This document shows, in pieces, positions 11,517 through 22,900 of a stretch of 64,000 nt of DNA. Numbering within the stretch: the stretch's first letter is position 1; each line of letters begins with the position of its first letter. A program made the translations under genes and the position numbers. The DNA comes from Stagonosporopsis chrysanthemi. Taxonomy: Eukaryota; Ascomycota; Dothideomycetes; Pleosporales; Didymellaceae. Under the pieces are notes generated by a model that ran no database searches, had not been told where the DNA came from, and worked only from the letters and a program-made list of their open reading frames with translations. Location of the stretch: assembly GCA_022560025.1 (NCBI GenBank), contig JAFISE010000164.1, forward strand, positions 1 through 64,000, written 5' to 3'.

Positions 11517-12727
11517 AGCGGTGGAGGTGATGGGGAGGGAGGAGGAGATGTATATGATACCATGGTTTGGGATTTGGGTTGTTTAGTTTTAAGGCAAGGA
11601 TTGTTTGTTCTTTACCCCGAAGTGCGTGGCATTGACTTGCGGGCTTCATGGCTCGCATAAGTTGCAGTGAATGAGAGTCGGGTATTTAGTGAACGATGCT
11701 GAGCTGGGCCTGACACTCCACTTGAAGCGCAGCATCTATGCTTGCTTACAGTCTGGAGTCCTTATACATGTCAACCTTTGCAGTTGTCTCCTCATACCGT
11801 GACGTGTTTTCCCTTGTCCACGCCAGCATATCACGCGTGTGAAGATGGTGGCTTGTCAGAGACCATCTATTTTCGGCCGATTTGAGGCTGATGCTATTTC
11901 GCAGTTCAAGTCACCGCAGCACCAACCACGTAGTGAAGCACAGATGAGTTTGCAAGGCTGCAGGTCATCGATTCGACTTGTTAAGTCACATCATCAGCGT
12001 ACGACTAGGGAAATGCGCTCCTGGATGAGCTGGGAGAGCGGGAATGTTGGAAGGATTTTATGTACTCATCTTTTACGGCCACCAAGGAACTGCACTGCAG
12101 GCAAAGCCACCATCATCTCCGTGTCCTCATGTCGGAACCTCTTCACGCCTTCTTGTTTACCATCTCCAACTGACCGCGTGCAAGCATCACGCGCGCAAAC
12201 CAGGGCCCGGGGTGTCGAAAGGGAAATCGCGGAAGGGGGGATTCCGGCCTCGTTGAGAGGGTTCGCAACTCCAGGTGGACTTGACAAACATGAAGTTGTC
12301 GGTGATTTCGCAGACACAGAGGATCAAGCCTCCAGCGTCGTGAGCAACTCGGACGTACTGGTCGCGCTTTTGCTTTTGTATTGCGTTTTCTAGGTATTCG
12401 AGGTAAACCGGCGACTCGTCAGTGTTGGAGAGTTGGCTGGAAAGCTTGTGCTTACTACAATGACTCTTGTTGCGGCAGAGAGAGAGTGTGGTTTGCAAGA
12501 CTTTATCTGTGCCCGTAAGCTCCCGTCTGCCGGGGGTTTGTTCTAGTGGAGTGAAAGCACGTGCATTGACGAGGCCAAGGGAGGGTCACCCGAATGTTCA
12601 AGGGCGTTTTAAAGGTAAGTGTTAGTCTCCTCGATTATGTCTGTGCGGCCCCTCCTCGATGTGACTGCGCCTGTAGCCTGTATACCGTGACTACAGCTCA
12701 AGGGGTGCGGAAGGCCAAAACAGCTGT
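11517..12727. other. Intergenic with a possible coding remnant
   Basis: About 1.2 kb between the small glycine-rich gene and the 3' end of Ku80. A minus frame at 12187-12498 reads as plausible protein (TDESPVYLEYLENAIQKQKR) but has no clean start, domain or splice context. It may be a decayed fragment, and no intact gene is supported. Confidence 0.4.
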
Positions 12728-15168
12728 TTACGCCTTGTAGAACTCATCCGCCTCCTTCTCCATGACGTCGCTGATGAGTGACCTCTTTTGATCGATCAAC
12801 CCGTACTTGCTGCCTCTGACCTTCCACCACATCTCTCTCCGATCGCCATTCAGCATGTTACCCAAGAGTTCCTTCTTGAAGTCCCGCACAAAGTTGTTGT
12901 ACATCTCTGGTTCCTCGAGCTCAGTCAACTCATCACGCATGACGCGGAGTGCCTCGAGTGCTCGCCCATATGCGCTCTCACCCACGCTGTTTTTTACCAA
13001 CGTGCGAATCTCCTTCGCCATAGCATCTGCAGCTGACTGTATAGCAGCGAGATCGTCCGTGACTGCAAGTGCTTGCTTGAAGCTGGGAACGAGATTTTCA
13101 GGGTCGATCTTGACTTGTGTTGGTTTTCCGAGTAGGGCGTCGACGTCAAGACCAGAGATCGGCTTCTCGCGCTCTGTGCGGTTGCGCTTGCCGCGTCCCT
13201 TGACCTTGGGCGGTACCTTCTTGACATCCGCCGCGACTTTCAGCGACTCGAGGGCGCTGTTCGCACGCTCGACGAGTTCTGATGGTGGTGTGGAATATTT
13301 AGTAAGGACTTCGGGAGGGTCAGGAATTGGGAGGGTGGGATCGGGGTGTGTAGCGCGCCACCTCACGATGTGATTTATGCGATGTACGAGTGGCGCGTAG
13401 GTATCCTCAGGCTTTGCGTACTCTTCGGGGTTGCCGTCCTCATCCTCACCAAATGTGGATAAGTCCATGGAGTCGACGTAGGCATCCATGGCAGCCGTGA
13501 GGTCCGCGTTGGGCAAGTCCCTGTGTTCAGTGATCACCTTGCCACTAACAGTAAGCTTGCGGTCGAGAGGCGGGAACTTGTATCGCCTCATGTCTTCTTC
13601 GAAAGGCAGCTCTACGTCAACCAGACATTCGAAGTTAGGCTCTATTCGTGGCGACAAGAGTACGACGATTGGTGGTTTGTTGTCCTTGGTAACTAAGCGA
13701 GCTACAGCATACAGCCCGCCTTCGTGAAGAGCATGTATGAAGGACGAAAGTGCTAGTTGAGCTTGTTGGTTTGCCTTCTGCGCAACGATCAAGTTCGTAC
13801 GGCTCATAGGCAGGTGGCGCTCGAACTCTTCTTCTCTTATGAAGCCAATGAGCTCCAATGCAGTAGTCGTTTCGAGTTTCACAACGTTGAAATCAGACTC
13901 AGCGATATGGACTGCCGTTCTGCCGTACTCGTAGCCCTTCTCGAGGTCCTCCATGTCGACATTCTTCTTAACACCCGGTTGGTCGGGGTCGTCAATTTGA
14001 TATCCTCGCTGGTGCCGCACAGCCGCTAAGTCGCTCATTGGGTGGTCTTCGCCGACTATACCATCTGGCGGTTGATCGCTTGGACCTGCTGCGCCAAGGT
14101 CTGTTCGCACAACGAATGAGCTTGCTGTTGGTGGTTTCGCAAGCATAGTACAGGGGTACCGTTCGACGTCGATGGTAATGGTGGCCTCGTACATTGACGC
14201 ATCTCCGAGCGTGAGTTGGCCTTTAAAGCTGGGAATCGGCCGTGTTTGCTTCAAGCGTGGGATGTTGAGCTGGTCAATAGCCTCTGCAAGAGTACCGAAG
14301 TTGCCGTTGCACTTCTCTACAAAGTTCTTCAAGACTTCTTCGTTATTTGCCTGTGCTGCATCAGACATGGTCGTCAAAGGCAACAACATAGCCATACCTT
14401 AGTAGCATCCTTGTCCTCCTCTTTGTAGCCATAGTCAGGATCGTCAAAGTCAACGCCAAGGAGTACGACCTCGATCGGCGCCTCGACGTCTCGAATCTTC
14501 ATCGCGATATCGTCCAGGTCGCTGTCATCCATCTCGCCTCTCCCGTCAGTCACGATGATGATACGGCGATCATACTTTAGCGGCTTCCCAGCTTTATTCT
14601 GGGTTGTGGTATCCATCAATTGTACAGCAACAGCTAATGCGGAGACCACTACACACGTAAGTCGAGATTGCCGGATCCAGTTTTTAACACTCACAGTCTC
14701 CATCATTCGTCTTGCTTGGCTTCAGCTTGTCTTGCAATCTCCGTATGTCGCTCAACAGGTATCTAATTGCCTTAGCACGCTGTGTGTAGGCTTAAGAAGG
14801 CTCTTACTGCTTCAGCTCCGAGAACACCGTGATATTCTCGTAGCCCTCGGCCTCCTCCATGACACCATTCAGGTCGGACTCAGTGGTACGACACCCAATA
14901 ACACTCATTAGCGCCGTTTTCCGTCCTGTCGCTACCTGCACCCCTCGTCAGCCCTTCTTCTTGCACCAACGAACTGTAATTTGGCGCGACGCAATTGCAG
15001 TACGCCACGCACTAGATCACCAAAAGAATGTCTCCATACTGTGGTTGTGATCTTGTCCCACACGTAGTCGAGTGCCCAATCGAGGTCTGTGTGATCGCGT
15101 CTGTGGCGTTTGTGGCCCATTGACGCGCCGAGATCGACAATGTACACTGTTGCTTCTTTGCCCGCCAT
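12728..15168 (-). CDS. KU80: Ku80 DNA-end-binding subunit (non-homologous end joining)
   Basis: Large subunit of the Ku70/Ku80 ring that binds DNA double-strand ends and recruits the ligase IV machinery; it also acts at telomeres. Five exons on minus: 15168-15040, 14935-14808, 14762-14695, 14648-14398 and 14350-12728. All four introns are 45-104 nt with GT-AG borders. They give 732 aa, normal for fungal Ku80. The start MAGKEATVYIVDLGASMG is the family N-terminus and opens the vWA-like domain, which continues through RKTALMSVIGCRTTESDLNGVMEEAEGYENI and RRIIIVTDGRGEMDDSDLDDI. The beta-barrel core follows (FKGQLTLGDASMYEATITIDVERYP). The C-terminal helical domain (ENLVPSFKQALAVTDDL onward) contains the PK-binding-type region. 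Without splicing the last exon appears to begin with an extra MAMLLPLTTMSD, which is intron sequence. Confidence 0.93.
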
Positions 15169-15630
15169 ATTTGCGGTGAGATGCAATTCCTTGCTCTCGC
15201 TAGGCGTGTTGCGCGATGTGTAAAGTGTTGTTTGCGAGAAGTGTCGTTCTTCTGTAACGTATTTACAGAACGACTAAAGGCAGAAGGGCTGATCAGTTCT
15301 TGCTGGAGAGAGTGACGGCAAAGACAAGTTAAATAACGTCTTGACTGATGCAATGGGTACTGCTACCTAGCCAGGCAAACACGAGAGCTCGGACGCTCTC
15401 GCACGCGGGCTCACGTGTTGCGCTAGCCGCATGCGCGTGCCTCAGTATCCCACACTGTCGAAGTACGAGAACTATAAGTCTTTGTGAACAGGACACAGAA
15501 CTTAGTAGTTAGGTTCAAATTTGACTGGCTCAGCAGAGTCTCTTGCCCAAAAAAAAGTCGCCGTTGCCGTTGCTCGGCAGAATCACGTGTTCAGCTCCAT
15601 CACCACACAACACCACACAGCTCCAAAAAA
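15169..15630. other. Ku80 upstream region and tRNA-Pro 3' flank
   Basis: Promoter side of Ku80. It is GC-rich around 15380-15440 (cacgtg-type motifs). No gene is supported. Confidence 0.5.
15625..15630 (-). terminator. Pol III terminator of tRNA-Pro
   Basis: Six consecutive T on the minus strand directly after the discriminator base of tRNA-Pro, a standard Pol III stop. Confidence 0.85.
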
Positions 15631-15730
15631 GGGCCCAGCCGGGAATTGAACCCGGGACCTGTCACAATCACGGCCCTGAGGACCTGGGTAAGTACCCGAA
15701 GCGACAATCATACTGCTAGACCACTGGGCC
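15631..15730 (-). tRNA. tRNA-Pro(CGG) with 28-nt canonical intron
   Basis: Acceptor arm GGCCCAG pairs with CTGGGCC. The T arm is CCGGG-TTCAATT-CCCGG. The anticodon stem GTCGC pairs with GTGAC (one G-T wobble) around loop TTCGGG, giving anticodon CGG. A 28-nt intron (15694-15667) sits after position 37; its CCG can pair with the anticodon, as usual for eukaryotic tRNA introns. Mature length is 72 nt. It lies 20 nt downstream of tRNA-Leu on the same strand. Confidence 0.93.
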
Positions 15731-15735
15731 TTGAG

Positions 15736-15739
15736 AAAA
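15736..15739 (-). terminator. Short Pol III terminator of tRNA-Leu
   Basis: TTTT on the minus strand between tRNA-Leu and tRNA-Pro, 11 nt after the tRNA-Leu discriminator. It is the minimum length for a Pol III stop, so read-through into tRNA-Pro is possible. Confidence 0.5.
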
Positions 15740-15750
15740 CTGCTCGATGT

Positions 15751-15908
15751 TGCAACCTGTGAGATTCGAACTCACGCAGACAATGTCTATGAGAAACCTC
15801 CGAGAAGGCAAGCTTTCGCTTGAGTCACACCTACATACACGTTAGTAGTCTATCCAACTTTGTTATTAGAGGGGCTTGCTAACGCCTTAACCGCTCGGCC
15901 AAAGTTGC
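15751..15908 (-). tRNA. tRNA-Leu(CAA) with canonical intron plus an ectopic 53-nt intron-like insert
   Basis: The acceptor stem GCAACTT pairs with AGGTTGC, followed by discriminator A (typical of Leu). The A box TGGCCGAGCGG, the D arm and the T arm GTGAG-TTCGAAT-CTCAC are intact. The anticodon loop is CTCAAG plus T, anticodon CAA. The anticodon stem TGTGA/TCTCA has one T-T mismatch. A 23-nt intron (15818-15796) follows position 37 and contains CTTG, able to pair with the anticodon. A further 53-nt insert (15883-15831) separates the D arm from the anticodon stem. Without both, the tRNA is 82 nt with a 14-nt variable arm, exactly as expected for tRNA-Leu. Confidence 0.85.
15831..15883 (-). other. 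Spliceosomal-like insert inside tRNA-Leu(CAA)
   Basis: 53 nt starting GTTAGC and ending ATGTAG, with TACTAAC 10 nt before the 3' end. It occurs between tRNA positions 25/26 and 26/27 (one-base ambiguity). It has the size and all three motifs of the protein-gene introns in this window (compare donor GTTAGT at 38065). Its position is wrong for a normal nuclear tRNA intron. Confidence 0.75.
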
Positions 15909-16446
15909 CAGTCTATTTATAGAAACTTCGGGGTCGCGGAAATATATATATTGTATGGAAAAGGCGAAGTTGTTATGTCGGAGTGACATGCAAGGCCTGA
16001 GTGACTCACGAACGCGCCAAACCTCAATTTTGTGGAGTAAAAACGGTTAGCGAACGGCGACCCACTTCAGACAAGTATCCGTTGTTTACAAAGGGGTGCT
16101 GACGTGGTTGCTGTGCTTGCAGTAACCATCCTCCTGGACACTGCACATTGGCAGAGCATCATATGGACGGAACACCATCAACGGCAAAGGTACCAAGTCT
16201 CTACCACAGACCTGCCCCAGGGGTAGGTCAAGATGCATAAGAACACTCTTGTCGTATGCAAGTCCACTACGCCCTCCTTGTTTGCTATTTGCAAGTAACT
16301 TGAGATGTGAACCTGTACTGATCAGCAGACAGTGTTCGTTTGAGGTAATCTTAGCCTATCAAATCTCAGTCGCTGCCTGCTCATGCTTACGTGCTGTGGT
16401 TATTTCTTATTCCACTGCAGAGCTACCTTCCAAAAGTCTACATCCC
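15909..16446. other. Intergenic between tRNA-Leu and aldo/keto reductase 3' end
   Basis: Upstream region of tRNA-Leu and 3' flank of the reductase gene. An AT-rich patch lies at 15940-15960 just upstream of the tRNA. No gene is seen. Confidence 0.55.
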
Positions 16447-17625
16447 TCAAACACCAAATCTGGGTGTAACCTCCGCGGGCTTATTCTTGAAGATCCCCTC
16501 AATCTCCTCCAGCACCTCCGGCGTCAACTTCCTATACACATCAACCGCCTTGACCGTCTGATAGATCTGCTCCGGCCTGCTCGCGCCCGTAATCGCACTG
16601 GTGACATTCTTATTACTCAGCACCCACGCCATCGCCAGCGTCGCCACATCCGTGCCCAGCTTCTCCGCAACCTTGATCAGCGCCCTGATCTTATCCTGCT
16701 GCTCGTCCCACACGGGGGTGCCGATGCTCTTGATGAGGCCCGAAATGGCCGGGTCGTCGGAGGTCTTGAGGCGGCTGTCGTCCGGCACGCCGTCGACGTA
16801 CTTGCCCGTCAGCAGGCCTCCCGCGAGCGGCGAGAAGACCGTCAGGCCCAGCCCGCGCCGCTCAAACAGCTTGGCGTTTTTGAACTCGTCGTCGACCTTG
16901 TCGCGCCGCAGCAGACTGTACCCGGGCTGCTCGACAATGGGGCCGATCAGCCCCAGCCGGTCCGCCACCGCCCATGCTTCTTCGATCTCGCTGGGCAGCC
17001 ACTCCGAGGTGCCCCAGTACAGGGCCTTGCCGGTGTTGATCAGGAAGTTGAAGGCGCGCACGGTCTCTTCGATGGGGGTTTGGCGGTCGGGGCGGTGGGC
17101 GTAGATGATGTCGACGTAGGAGAGCTGCAGCCGGGCGAGGGCGGCGTCTGTGCCTTCAATCAGGTGCTTGCGCGAGAGGCCGAGGTTGTTGATTTTGTTG
17201 CGGGGAGAGGGGAGGCTGGAGTTGTGGGTGCCCCAGTAGATCTGCGGTGCTGTCAATACCTGTGGACATTGGCGAAGTTGGGTTCAGGATGAATCTACCT
17301 TTGTCGAAACAACAATGTCGTTCCGGTTCCAGCCAAAGTGCTTGATGGCTCGGCCCATGACGCGCTCGGATTCGCCCCCAGAGTATGATTCGGCAGCATC
17401 GAAGAAGTTGATGCCAGCGTCGAAGGCAGCTTTGAGGCACGCAAAGGTGTTCTCGTCACCGACGTGACCTCCATCTTGACATGGTCAGTATTGCAGTCAG
17501 TTACAGGATCTCAATAACAAACACGTGAGCCAGCCTCCGAGCGAGATAGCAGAGATCTGAAGGCCACTCTTGCCAACGAATCGGTATTCCATTTCTGGGA
17601 GGTCTTTGGGTACTTCTGTAGACAT
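16447..17625 (-). CDS. Aldo/keto reductase, Kv-beta-like family
   Basis: NAD(P)H-dependent reductase of aldehydes and ketones, TIM-barrel fold, probably cytosolic. Three exons on minus: 17625-17523, 17474-17299 and 17241-16447. The introns have GTTTGT and GTAGAT donors and AAG and CAG acceptors, giving 357 aa. The N-terminus MEYRFVGKSGLQISAISLGGW is followed after splicing by LTYGGHVGDENTFACLKAAFDAGINFFDAAESYSGGESE. That segment contains the Asp and Tyr of the catalytic tetrad. Lys is in VVSTK and His in DIIYAHRPD. The C-terminal cofactor-binding block AITGASRPEQIYQTVKAV matches the voltage-gated K+ channel beta subgroup. The protein ends PRFGV. The substrate is unknown. Confidence 0.9.
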
Positions 17626-18066
17626 CTTGCTTACTACAATAGGAACTGAGGGGGGGTGAGGGTATGTTCTTGGTTCTCGAAAGGCGAGAGGAGGAACCGC
17701 TGGCTTTATCTTTCCTCTGGCCTCTCACAAAAATGACTGATGACGCGAGAGCGGGTGAAGCTCGCGCGCATCTGTAGTCCCGCCCTTCGCCCTTCGCTGC
17801 AAGATGCCCCGCCATTTGCCCCGCCACTAACGGGAGGGCTGGGCAATTAGCCGGTTGGGGTAGTGCATCCTGGTGAATGAGCACAGTGGCTTGCATTGAT
17901 ACACCAACAATTGCGGCACTTGCACGGAGAAGGACAGCCGCACGATCTCGGGTAATATGACAGATGCTAAGATAGCCTCATTAGGAAGGTGCAGAAGGAA
18001 AGCATCGAATTGCGTTGGATATGCTAGATTCGAATCGAAATCCAACGTTTGCCATCTCGCATGATC
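17626..18066. other. Intergenic upstream of aldo/keto reductase
   Basis: Promoter side of the reductase and 3' flank of the polyprenol-reductase-like gene. Nothing else is supported. Confidence 0.55.
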
Positions 18067-18992
18067 CTACCAGAGACCAGGTACCATCCTCTTCCTTGGA
18101 CCTACCTTGTCTTTGCCGAATTTCTCCATGTACCAGTTCTTGGTGCCTATCGCTGTGACCCCGAGATTGACTGCAACAAACACAGCGCCGCAGCATACGG
18201 TCCAGTTCACGAGCTTGCCTGCAGGAGCTGCCAGGAAAGAGAGCAAAAGGTAGATGGCTGTCTCGCAGGTGTAGTGAGGGCACAGCAAGTTGGTGAAAAC
18301 AGGGTGCATGGGAAGCTGGTATCCCTTATTGCTGGTACGCAAACGATACAAATAGGCATGGTATGAGTGCTGGAGCACATGAGCCGTGAGGATCGCAGGT
18401 ACTAGCGTCGCAGATGACCGAGTGGCCAAATCCGAGGTAGGGCCCTCTATCCACACTGCCACATTGATGGTCAAATAGAAAACCAGGCCAAGCAGCCAGT
18501 GAGCGAACCACATGCTGCTTGTACTCGTTGATGTGTAGGCATTCGACTCAAGCATACGGCGAACACCTTGCAGGAGCATCAGCCCCCAGACGACCTGCAG
18601 CTGTCCGCAGGCTGACCAAATCTGTAGCCGCCATCCCCAGAACAGTGAGCAGGCGACTGAGAGGACGTAGAAATGGGTGAACCAATTGTGCGGCACCTGG
18701 ATCGTTGCGGCCTGGTCCAGAAGCTGGTTGACAATGGAAGGCTGACTCTGTGCTGCTGGTGATGGGCGGCTGGAGGGCGCCGATGCACGAGAGCCGTAGG
18801 CAAGAAAGCGGCAGCGCAGCGCAGGAACGGCCTGTATGACAACAATCTAGTAAGCAGAACAGGTCAGTGTAGCGCAGATCAGGCTGGCCGGTGTCGCAAT
18901 ACAAGAAGAGACGCAGCGAGGTAGAAGGCGCGCAGCAGGAGGATGGGACTGGGCAGGCCCTCTAGCGAGACTGCAGTCGCTGGTGGTGACAT
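18067..18992 (-). CDS. DFG10: Polyprenol reductase-like protein (SRD5A3/Dfg10 family)
   Basis: Family members reduce the alpha-isoprene unit of polyprenol to supply dolichol for N-glycosylation in the ER membrane. Two exons on minus: 18992-18903 and 18846-18067. The 56-nt intron starts GTATTG and ends CTAG, giving 289 aa. The splice joins FYLAASLL to IVVIQAVPALRCRFLAYGSR, the conserved N-terminal region. Several hydrophobic segments are visible (around WFTHFYVLSVACSLFWGW, WFAHWLLGLVFYLTINVAVW and TAIYLLLSF). The C-terminal steroid-reductase signature is seen as QLPMHPVFTNLLCPHYTCETAIYLLLSF and TKNWYMEKFGKDKVGPRKRMVPGLW. The assignment to polyprenol rather than steroid substrate rests on family resemblance only. 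Confidence 0.82.
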
Positions 18993-19991
18993 TGCGAGGC
19001 ACAAGCACAAGTGCTCACTGCTGGGTGCGGCGAGGCGCGTGGGGGGGGGAGGTTGGTGATGAAAGAATGACGGGCCAGCGAGGGTGTTTCAGGCGAGCGG
19101 GCTAATTTAGTGGAGCTACATTTCTACTGATGTGCTCTGGTACCTACTACGTAGTAGTGAGGCCCATGGAGCAGCCTCGCCCAGTGGCTACTGTGTTTTG
19201 GCGCACCCGCGACACACGGGCGACACGAGTGTGCTGCCAGTGCCTGCGCATATGGGCGGTCATGTCTGAAACTCACAGCCGCATCTCCGCCCCATGCTGC
19301 CGCGCAAAACAGGATCACGGGTGAGCTGCGGGCTGCACACATGCGGTTAATTGACTCGCCGATCGGGTGGTTAGCGGCAAATTTGGGTGCCTCGCCCAAG
19401 GTGCGCTGCGGTGCTGCGCGCTCGGGGCTGGGTCGCTGGGCGTGCACGCCAGGAGCAGCAACCACGGGCGCGTCTGCCCTGGGGACCTGGCGACCTGGAC
19501 ACAGGCTCTGCAATGCACGCTGTTACGACTCCCTCGCGCTGCCTCGCTGCCTCGCTGCCTCGCCGCACCGGGCTCATCTCGCGCATCGGCGCAGGCAACC
19601 ATGACGATGCGCGCTGGCGGCACGCTTGCGTGTTGCAAGGATGCGCTTGGGCCGCTTGGACCGGCGCTCAAGCCAGTCGCTGGTGCAGGGCGCTGAGTGG
19701 CTCGCAGCCTTTGCTATCGTCTGGACTCCAGCGCTCTTCCACCGCTCGCTCTCCCAGCATCTCCACACGCATAGCTTCACAACAACACGCCGCCCACCAC
19801 CTGCTGCCGCTCCCTGGTGTCGCTGCGGGCACAACACCCGACCACGCGACGGCCCCTCGTGTTAGCACCCTCGCCACGCGTTCTGACCGCCTGCCGCCTG
19901 CCGCCTGCCGCCCGTCGCCCACGCCTGTCGTCCCTTGCTCTGCAAGCCGTCATGAGGCAGGAACTCCCGTGTCCTGTCCCCTACATGCGTG
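18993..19991. other. Divergent upstream region, GC-rich
   Basis: About 1 kb between two divergently transcribed genes. Many overlapping GC-rich frames on both strands show no domain. It most likely holds promoters and a long 5' UTR of the ankyrin gene. Confidence 0.5.
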
Positions 19992-22900
19992 ATGACCAGT
20001 AATGGCGATCTGAACGCATCCCTCGACCCACCTCGAAGCCCGCCCACCGACGCTGGAGGCGCTGTCCAGCCGGCCCCCAAGGCCACCTCACCGTCTGCCA
20101 AAGAAACCCTGCCCACCTCCCAGAATGGCGACCATGACGAAAACGAATCCGAGGCCGAGACCGTCGTACTGTCCAAAGACGACGATTCGCGAGAGAAGAG
20201 GGTGATCAAGACCGAGCGCGACGACGATGAACCCGCCCGGCTCGATTCCATCAAAGAAAACGCCCACTCGCATTCACCACCCAACCGCCGCCGCCGCTCC
20301 AGCGACGTGAGCAGCATGAAACCAAACGGCCATGTCAAAGACGGCTCCGACGACGCCAAGAGCCCGGTGCCTACCTCTCCAAGCACAGGTTCGAGACCGA
20401 CCAAGGACACCAGCCCGATTGGATCGCCCGCCCGCCCCACACTGTCCCCCCCACAGACCACCACCAGAGGCCGCAGTGCGTCTACCACCGACAGTCGCAA
20501 GCGCAAACTGCGAGACGAGTTTGCAAAGCTGGAGCCTCCCAGGCAAAAGGCCAAGACAGAAGGCTTGAAGGACCGCACACACCCAAATTCCCCCGCCACG
20601 GTATGTTCCGGCTGCTGCTGCTGCTGCTGCTGCTGTCCTAGCTTTGCTAACTCCTTCTCTCAGGGTGCCTTTGGCCGCCCCCACAAGCGCTCACAGTCGA
20701 CGCAGTCTGCCATTTCTGGTGCCGCAGGACGCAGACGCAAGGAGACGCCAGGTCTGGCCGTTTCGATCGAACGCTATTCCGACTCAAGCTCGGAGCGCTC
20801 GTCTTCACCACGAGCTACTGATGCAAACCCACACACCCGCGTCAAGCGAGTCACGCACCGAGCATTGACCTCTCCTGCGCGTACAATGCCCCATGGTCGG
20901 AAGACTGATAGATTCGGCGCAACGCGTTTGGCAAGAGAAAGCGAAAAGGGCGATCTCGAGGCTGTCAAGGCAGCTTACGAAGAAGCTGAGGGCGAGCTCA
21001 ACCAGGCTGACTTTGCGGGTATCACACCTCTGCAAAAGGCGGCTTTGAATGGATGGGCTGAGGTTGTGGAATTCCTTATTGAGCAAGGCTGTCGAACCGA
21101 CTGTGAGTCTGGTGATCGAGACACGCCTCTCATCGATGCTGTGGAGAACGGACACCTGGAGGTCGTCAAGATTTTGCTCACCAAAGGCAAAGTCAACCCG
21201 CATCATCAGAACAAAAAGGGTCAGCGTGCCATCGATGTTCTTGACCGAGAAGACGAAGACTGCGAAGAGATCGAGAAGGAACTCAAAGAAGCAATGAGAC
21301 GGCAGACCAACACCTCTACCACCGAGGAACGCGAACGCCCAGGGCAAAAGCAGAACAAGAGTGCTTCACGACTCCTCTACAATGAATACAACGTAGAGAC
21401 ACTGGTTGAAAAGGCTGGCGACGGAGACATTCTTGCTGTCGGAGAGCTCATCAATAGCAACATCAAGCCAAACATCACGTGTGGTGTCGCCGCAGCAAGA
21501 GGTGGGCACTACGACATTCTTAGCATCCTGCTTGCAAGCGGCCTCAAAGCGGACCCAGACCCTTCGAAGCATCCTGAAACGCCCATGACTGTTGCGATTG
21601 GACGAGGTCATATCAAGATTGTCACACTGTTACTGGAGCAAGACAACTTCAATCCTACCAGGCGGAACAAAGAAGGCAAAGCCTACTGGGAGATTGCCGA
21701 GGAACGAAGAGGCCCCCGGTGGGAGGAGGAAAGGGATATGTTGAAGCAAGCAAGCGACGACTACAGCGCGACGCACCGAAGCCCAAGACGGACCAAGAAG
21801 GAAGCACCGAACCCAGCAGCAGTGCGAATGAAGCGCAAATCTTCACCCCGCCGAGAACGCTCACAATCGCCTAGACTAGACGTCAAACGTGCCCCGTCGA
21901 AGAAATTGGAGTCTTCGGCACCTCAGAAGGCCCGGCGGCTGAAGTCTGGCACGGAAGTCAAGAGACGAAAGCGAGTCGTGAGTGACGAATCCTCTTCTGA
22001 CGAAAGTGAGGACGAAGTACGAGCGCCAACAAGGAAGCCGAAACAACGATCATTCAGTGAAGGCGAGGAGGGCAAGCCTATCAAGAAGCCACTCAAAACA
22101 CGTTCGGACGATAACGAGATAGCGAAACGTGCGGTACGCGCAAAGTCGAACGAAAGTGATGAAGAGAACGATGCAAAGTCTTCATTGAAGGCACACAAGA
22201 AAATAGACAAGATTGCGAGCACCAGGCCCACCCCTGAGGTCGAATCGACAGACGAGCGCAAACCACCAAAAAGCAAGATCAAGTATCGGACCATCGATGA
22301 CAAGATCAAGAAACGCCGGTTGTCCGACGTGTCGACAGATGGTCATATCGCCAAGAGGACACCGACTGCTTCTGCAAAGTCGACGCCGGGACCCCCAGAG
22401 AGAATCGCAACTCCAGAAGTACTTCGCGAGCGCCGCGCAGAAGAGCAACGACTGGAAGCCGAAGCTCGCAAGGCTGAAGAAGAGGAAGCTGCTCGCAAGC
22501 TGGCAGAAGAGGACGCTCGGAAGAAGGCAGAGGCGGAAGCAAAGGCCAGACGCGAGGCCGAGGAGGCTGAAGCTGCTCGCAAGCAAGAGGAAGAGGATGC
22601 TCGTAAGCAGGCCGAGGACGAAGCCAATAAACAAGAGGAGCTCGCAGCTCGGCAAGTACGAATTGCAAAGCTTCCGCGAGCATTACGGCGTGCTTGTGAA
22701 CTGGGCACCAACCGGCCTTTGCATTTCTCTGGTGAGGAACTGGGAGTGTCGCCGGTTTTTCTACCTCTACTGTACGCAGCAGCCAAGGATCTCCGCGATC
22801 CAAGCGCCGCCTCAGACAAAACTTACGTCTGCTCTTTCCAGGTTGTAGGCATTCTTGGCTTGCCCGAACTCGATCTCGCCCGTTTGTCCAGCCCTTACTC

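Noticed and set aside
15751..15908. tRNA-Leu region as a simple pseudogene
   Set aside because: After removal of the two inserts every arm is intact and the length is 82 nt with a T4 stop; decay would not leave this.
16249..17292. 347-codon plus frame
   Set aside because: Antisense of the aldo/keto reductase; no motifs.
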